Assembly: GCA_023386835.1 (NCBI GenBank)
Contig: JAEWIY010000018.1
Span: 31,429-95,428, forward strand
Reading direction: 5' to 3'
From: Verrucomicrobiota bacterium
GTDB lineage: Bacteria > Verrucomicrobiota > Verrucomicrobiia > Opitutales > Opitutaceae
Length of the DNA: 64,000 nucleotides
The position numbers and the translations under genes were made by a program. Within the stretch, counting starts at the first letter, position 1. Every line of letters starts with the position of its first letter. Under the pieces are notes generated by a model. The model saw only the letters and a program-made list of their open reading frames with translations, was not told where the DNA came from and did no database searches. Positions 62,999 through 64,000 of the stretch are shown piece after piece.

Positions 62999-63991
62999 TC
63001 AACCGCGCTTGTTAGCCGGTCCGGAAGGGCGCAAACCCGACGCGAGCACCGTTTCGAAAAACGGTTCCGTCGTTTCTCGGCTCACCGTGGAGACCTCCAC
63101 GCCGTCGAAGCCGGCGTGGCGCAGGAAGCTGTGCAACGCGCTCTCGGTAAAACCGAGCCAGAGGTCGGCGTAGAGTTCGCGGGCTTTTTCGAACGCATGC
63201 TCCTTCAGATCGAGGATCAGGATCTGTCCACCGGGTCGCAGGATTCGGAACGCCTCGGTGACGGCGACCTGTGGATGGTGGGCGTGATGCAGCGCCTGGC
63301 TGAGGATCGCGAGGTCGACCGAGCGATCGGGCAAGGGCACTTTCTCAATATCGCCCAGTTTGTACGTCAGGTTGTCGAGCCCGTTGCGCGCGGCGAGTTC
63401 GGTGCCGACTTCGACCATGCGGGGTGAATTGTCGATGCACCAGACCTTGGCGGCGCGCCGCGCCAGCAACTGGGAGACGAGACCTTCACCGGCTCCGAGA
63501 TCCGCGATCTCGATTTTCGGCGCCAGCCGCAGGGCGAGGTGCCCGATGGCCTCCCACGAACGCCCCGGGCAGTAGTTCTTCCCCAGTTTGCCGGCGATCA
63601 GGTTGAAGTATTGTTCCTGATACGCGCGGCGCTTCTGCAGGATGCGTTCGAGGTTGGCCTCGTCTTCGCGCAGTTCCGCTTGGTCGGCCACGGCTTCGCA
63701 GGCTGCGGCAACCAGCGAAGTCGCCGCGGGATGGCGCGGCTCGCGGAAGGAGTAGAACGCCTTTTTGCCCTCGCGGCGGTCGCTGACGAGCTCGGCCTGG
63801 CGTAGTTGCGCGAGCTGCGACGAAATCCGCGACTGGGCCATGCCCAGGATCTCCTCCAGTTCGCCGACGGAAAGTTCTTCCCGTCGCAGCAATGCCAGCA
63901 ACCGGACCCGGGTCGGGTCGGAGAGGATTTTGAGGATGTCCCAGGAGCCGTTCACCGGCGCGCAGCGTGACGCTTTCCTCCCGGTGCTCAA
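62999..63991 (-). CDS. ArsR-type HTH fused to class I SAM methyltransferase
   Basis: A 330-residue two-domain protein. N-terminal ArsR-like winged helix (~15-85: DPTRVRLLALLRREELSVGELEEIL, SRISSQLAQLRQAELVSDRREGKKAFY) and C-terminal Rossmann methyltransferase (~150-330: IADLGAGEGLVSQLLARRA, VWCIDNSPRMVEVG, DLAILSQALHHAHHP, LILDLKEHAF). Such fusions are widespread in bacteria and sometimes lie by methionine/SAM genes; the regulated target is unknown. Metal-binding cysteines of classic ArsR are not evident. It starts just 9 bases before the window end, so its upstream context is not visible. Confidence 0.88.
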   Translation of the reverse strand: MSTGRKASRCAPVNGSWDILKILSDPTRVRLLALLRREELSVGELEEILGMAQSRISSQLAQLRQAELVSDRREGKKAFYSFREPRHPAATSLVAAACEAVADQAELREDEANLERILQKRRAYQEQYFNLIAGKLGKNYCPGRSWEAIGHLALRLAPKIEIADLGAGEGLVSQLLARRAAKVWCIDNSPRMVEVGTELAARNGLDNLTYKLGDIEKVPLPDRSVDLAILSQALHHAHHPQVAVTEAFRILRPGGQILILDLKEHAFEKARELYADLWLGFTESALHSFLRHAGFDGVEVSTVSRETTEPFFETVLASGLRPSGPANKRG

Positions 63992-64000
63992 CGCTTAAGC

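Overview
The window is a gene-dense, high-GC bacterial chromosome segment with no tRNA, rRNA, insertion sequence, prophage or CRISPR array that I can see. It encodes a Gram-negative envelope: KdsB, a Kdo kinase, two family-9 glycosyltransferases, an MsbA-type flippase, a TonB-dependent receptor and TonB-like proteins. Combined with MEP-pathway isoprenoid genes, weak Shine-Dalgarno sequences and the overall protein character, this suggests a Verrucomicrobiota member, most likely Opitutaceae. That assignment is inference; there is no marker rRNA here.

Layout. 1-6.3 kb: end of pgk, tpiA, a double-domain TonB-like protein, a PAS hybrid histidine kinase, a prenyl diphosphate synthase and small membrane or zinc-ribbon proteins. 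6.4-11.3 kb: phosphate acetyltransferase split over two genes, murJ and a bile-acid-symporter-like transporter. 11.4-13.6 kb: a NemR-like TetR regulator, a thioredoxin and an old-yellow-enzyme reductase, with related dyad sequences before tetR and trx and a strong terminator after the reductase. 13.8-16.9 kb: a Tat-exported PhoX-like protein, RluE-type pseudouridine synthase and a quinone oxidoreductase. 17-24.5 kb: pnp, rpsO, a DciA-like gene and LPS-core genes on the minus strand, with a divergent heptosyltransferase-like gene. 24.5-37.6 kb, mostly minus strand: msbA-like exporter, oppC, oppB, three oppA paralogues, an M28 peptidase, ispF, ispD and pyrF. 37.7-44.6 kb: ispE, ptsI, small orphan proteins, an anhydro-muramyl amidase and a molybdopterin oxidoreductase. 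44.7-56 kb: hrpA, a CBS protein, an ABC ATPase, an exported EEP nuclease/phosphatase, an ArsC/Spx-like protein, a DUF4097 repeat protein, an M32 carboxypeptidase, TatD and HPr. 56-64 kb: kdsB, carA, lysine 2,3-aminomutase, a candidate small RNA, a TPP riboswitch controlling a TonB-dependent receptor, two orphan small proteins and an ArsR-methyltransferase fusion.

How the parts fit. Three isoprenoid-pathway genes (ispD, ispF, ispE) lie together, and the chain-elongating prenyltransferase is 31 kb away. KdsB, Kdo kinase, glycosyltransferases and MsbA form a Kdo/core/lipid-A export set. EI and HPr are both present but no sugar-specific EII is, which fits a regulatory or incomplete PTS. Peptide uptake (three OppA, OppB, OppC) sits with an exported M28 peptidase and, further away, an M32 carboxypeptidase and an amidase, suggesting peptide scavenging.

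The observations I find most worth following are: (1) the TPP riboswitch in front of a TonB receptor; (2) two intergenic arrays of degenerate 7-bp repeats, one AT-rich and one GC-rich, with a shared heptamer pattern; (3) the NemR-type cysteine-sensor/thioredoxin/OYE regulon; (4) an apparent ~100-nt orphan RNA between kamA and the riboswitch; and (5) a stack of tight hairpins in the pnp leader.
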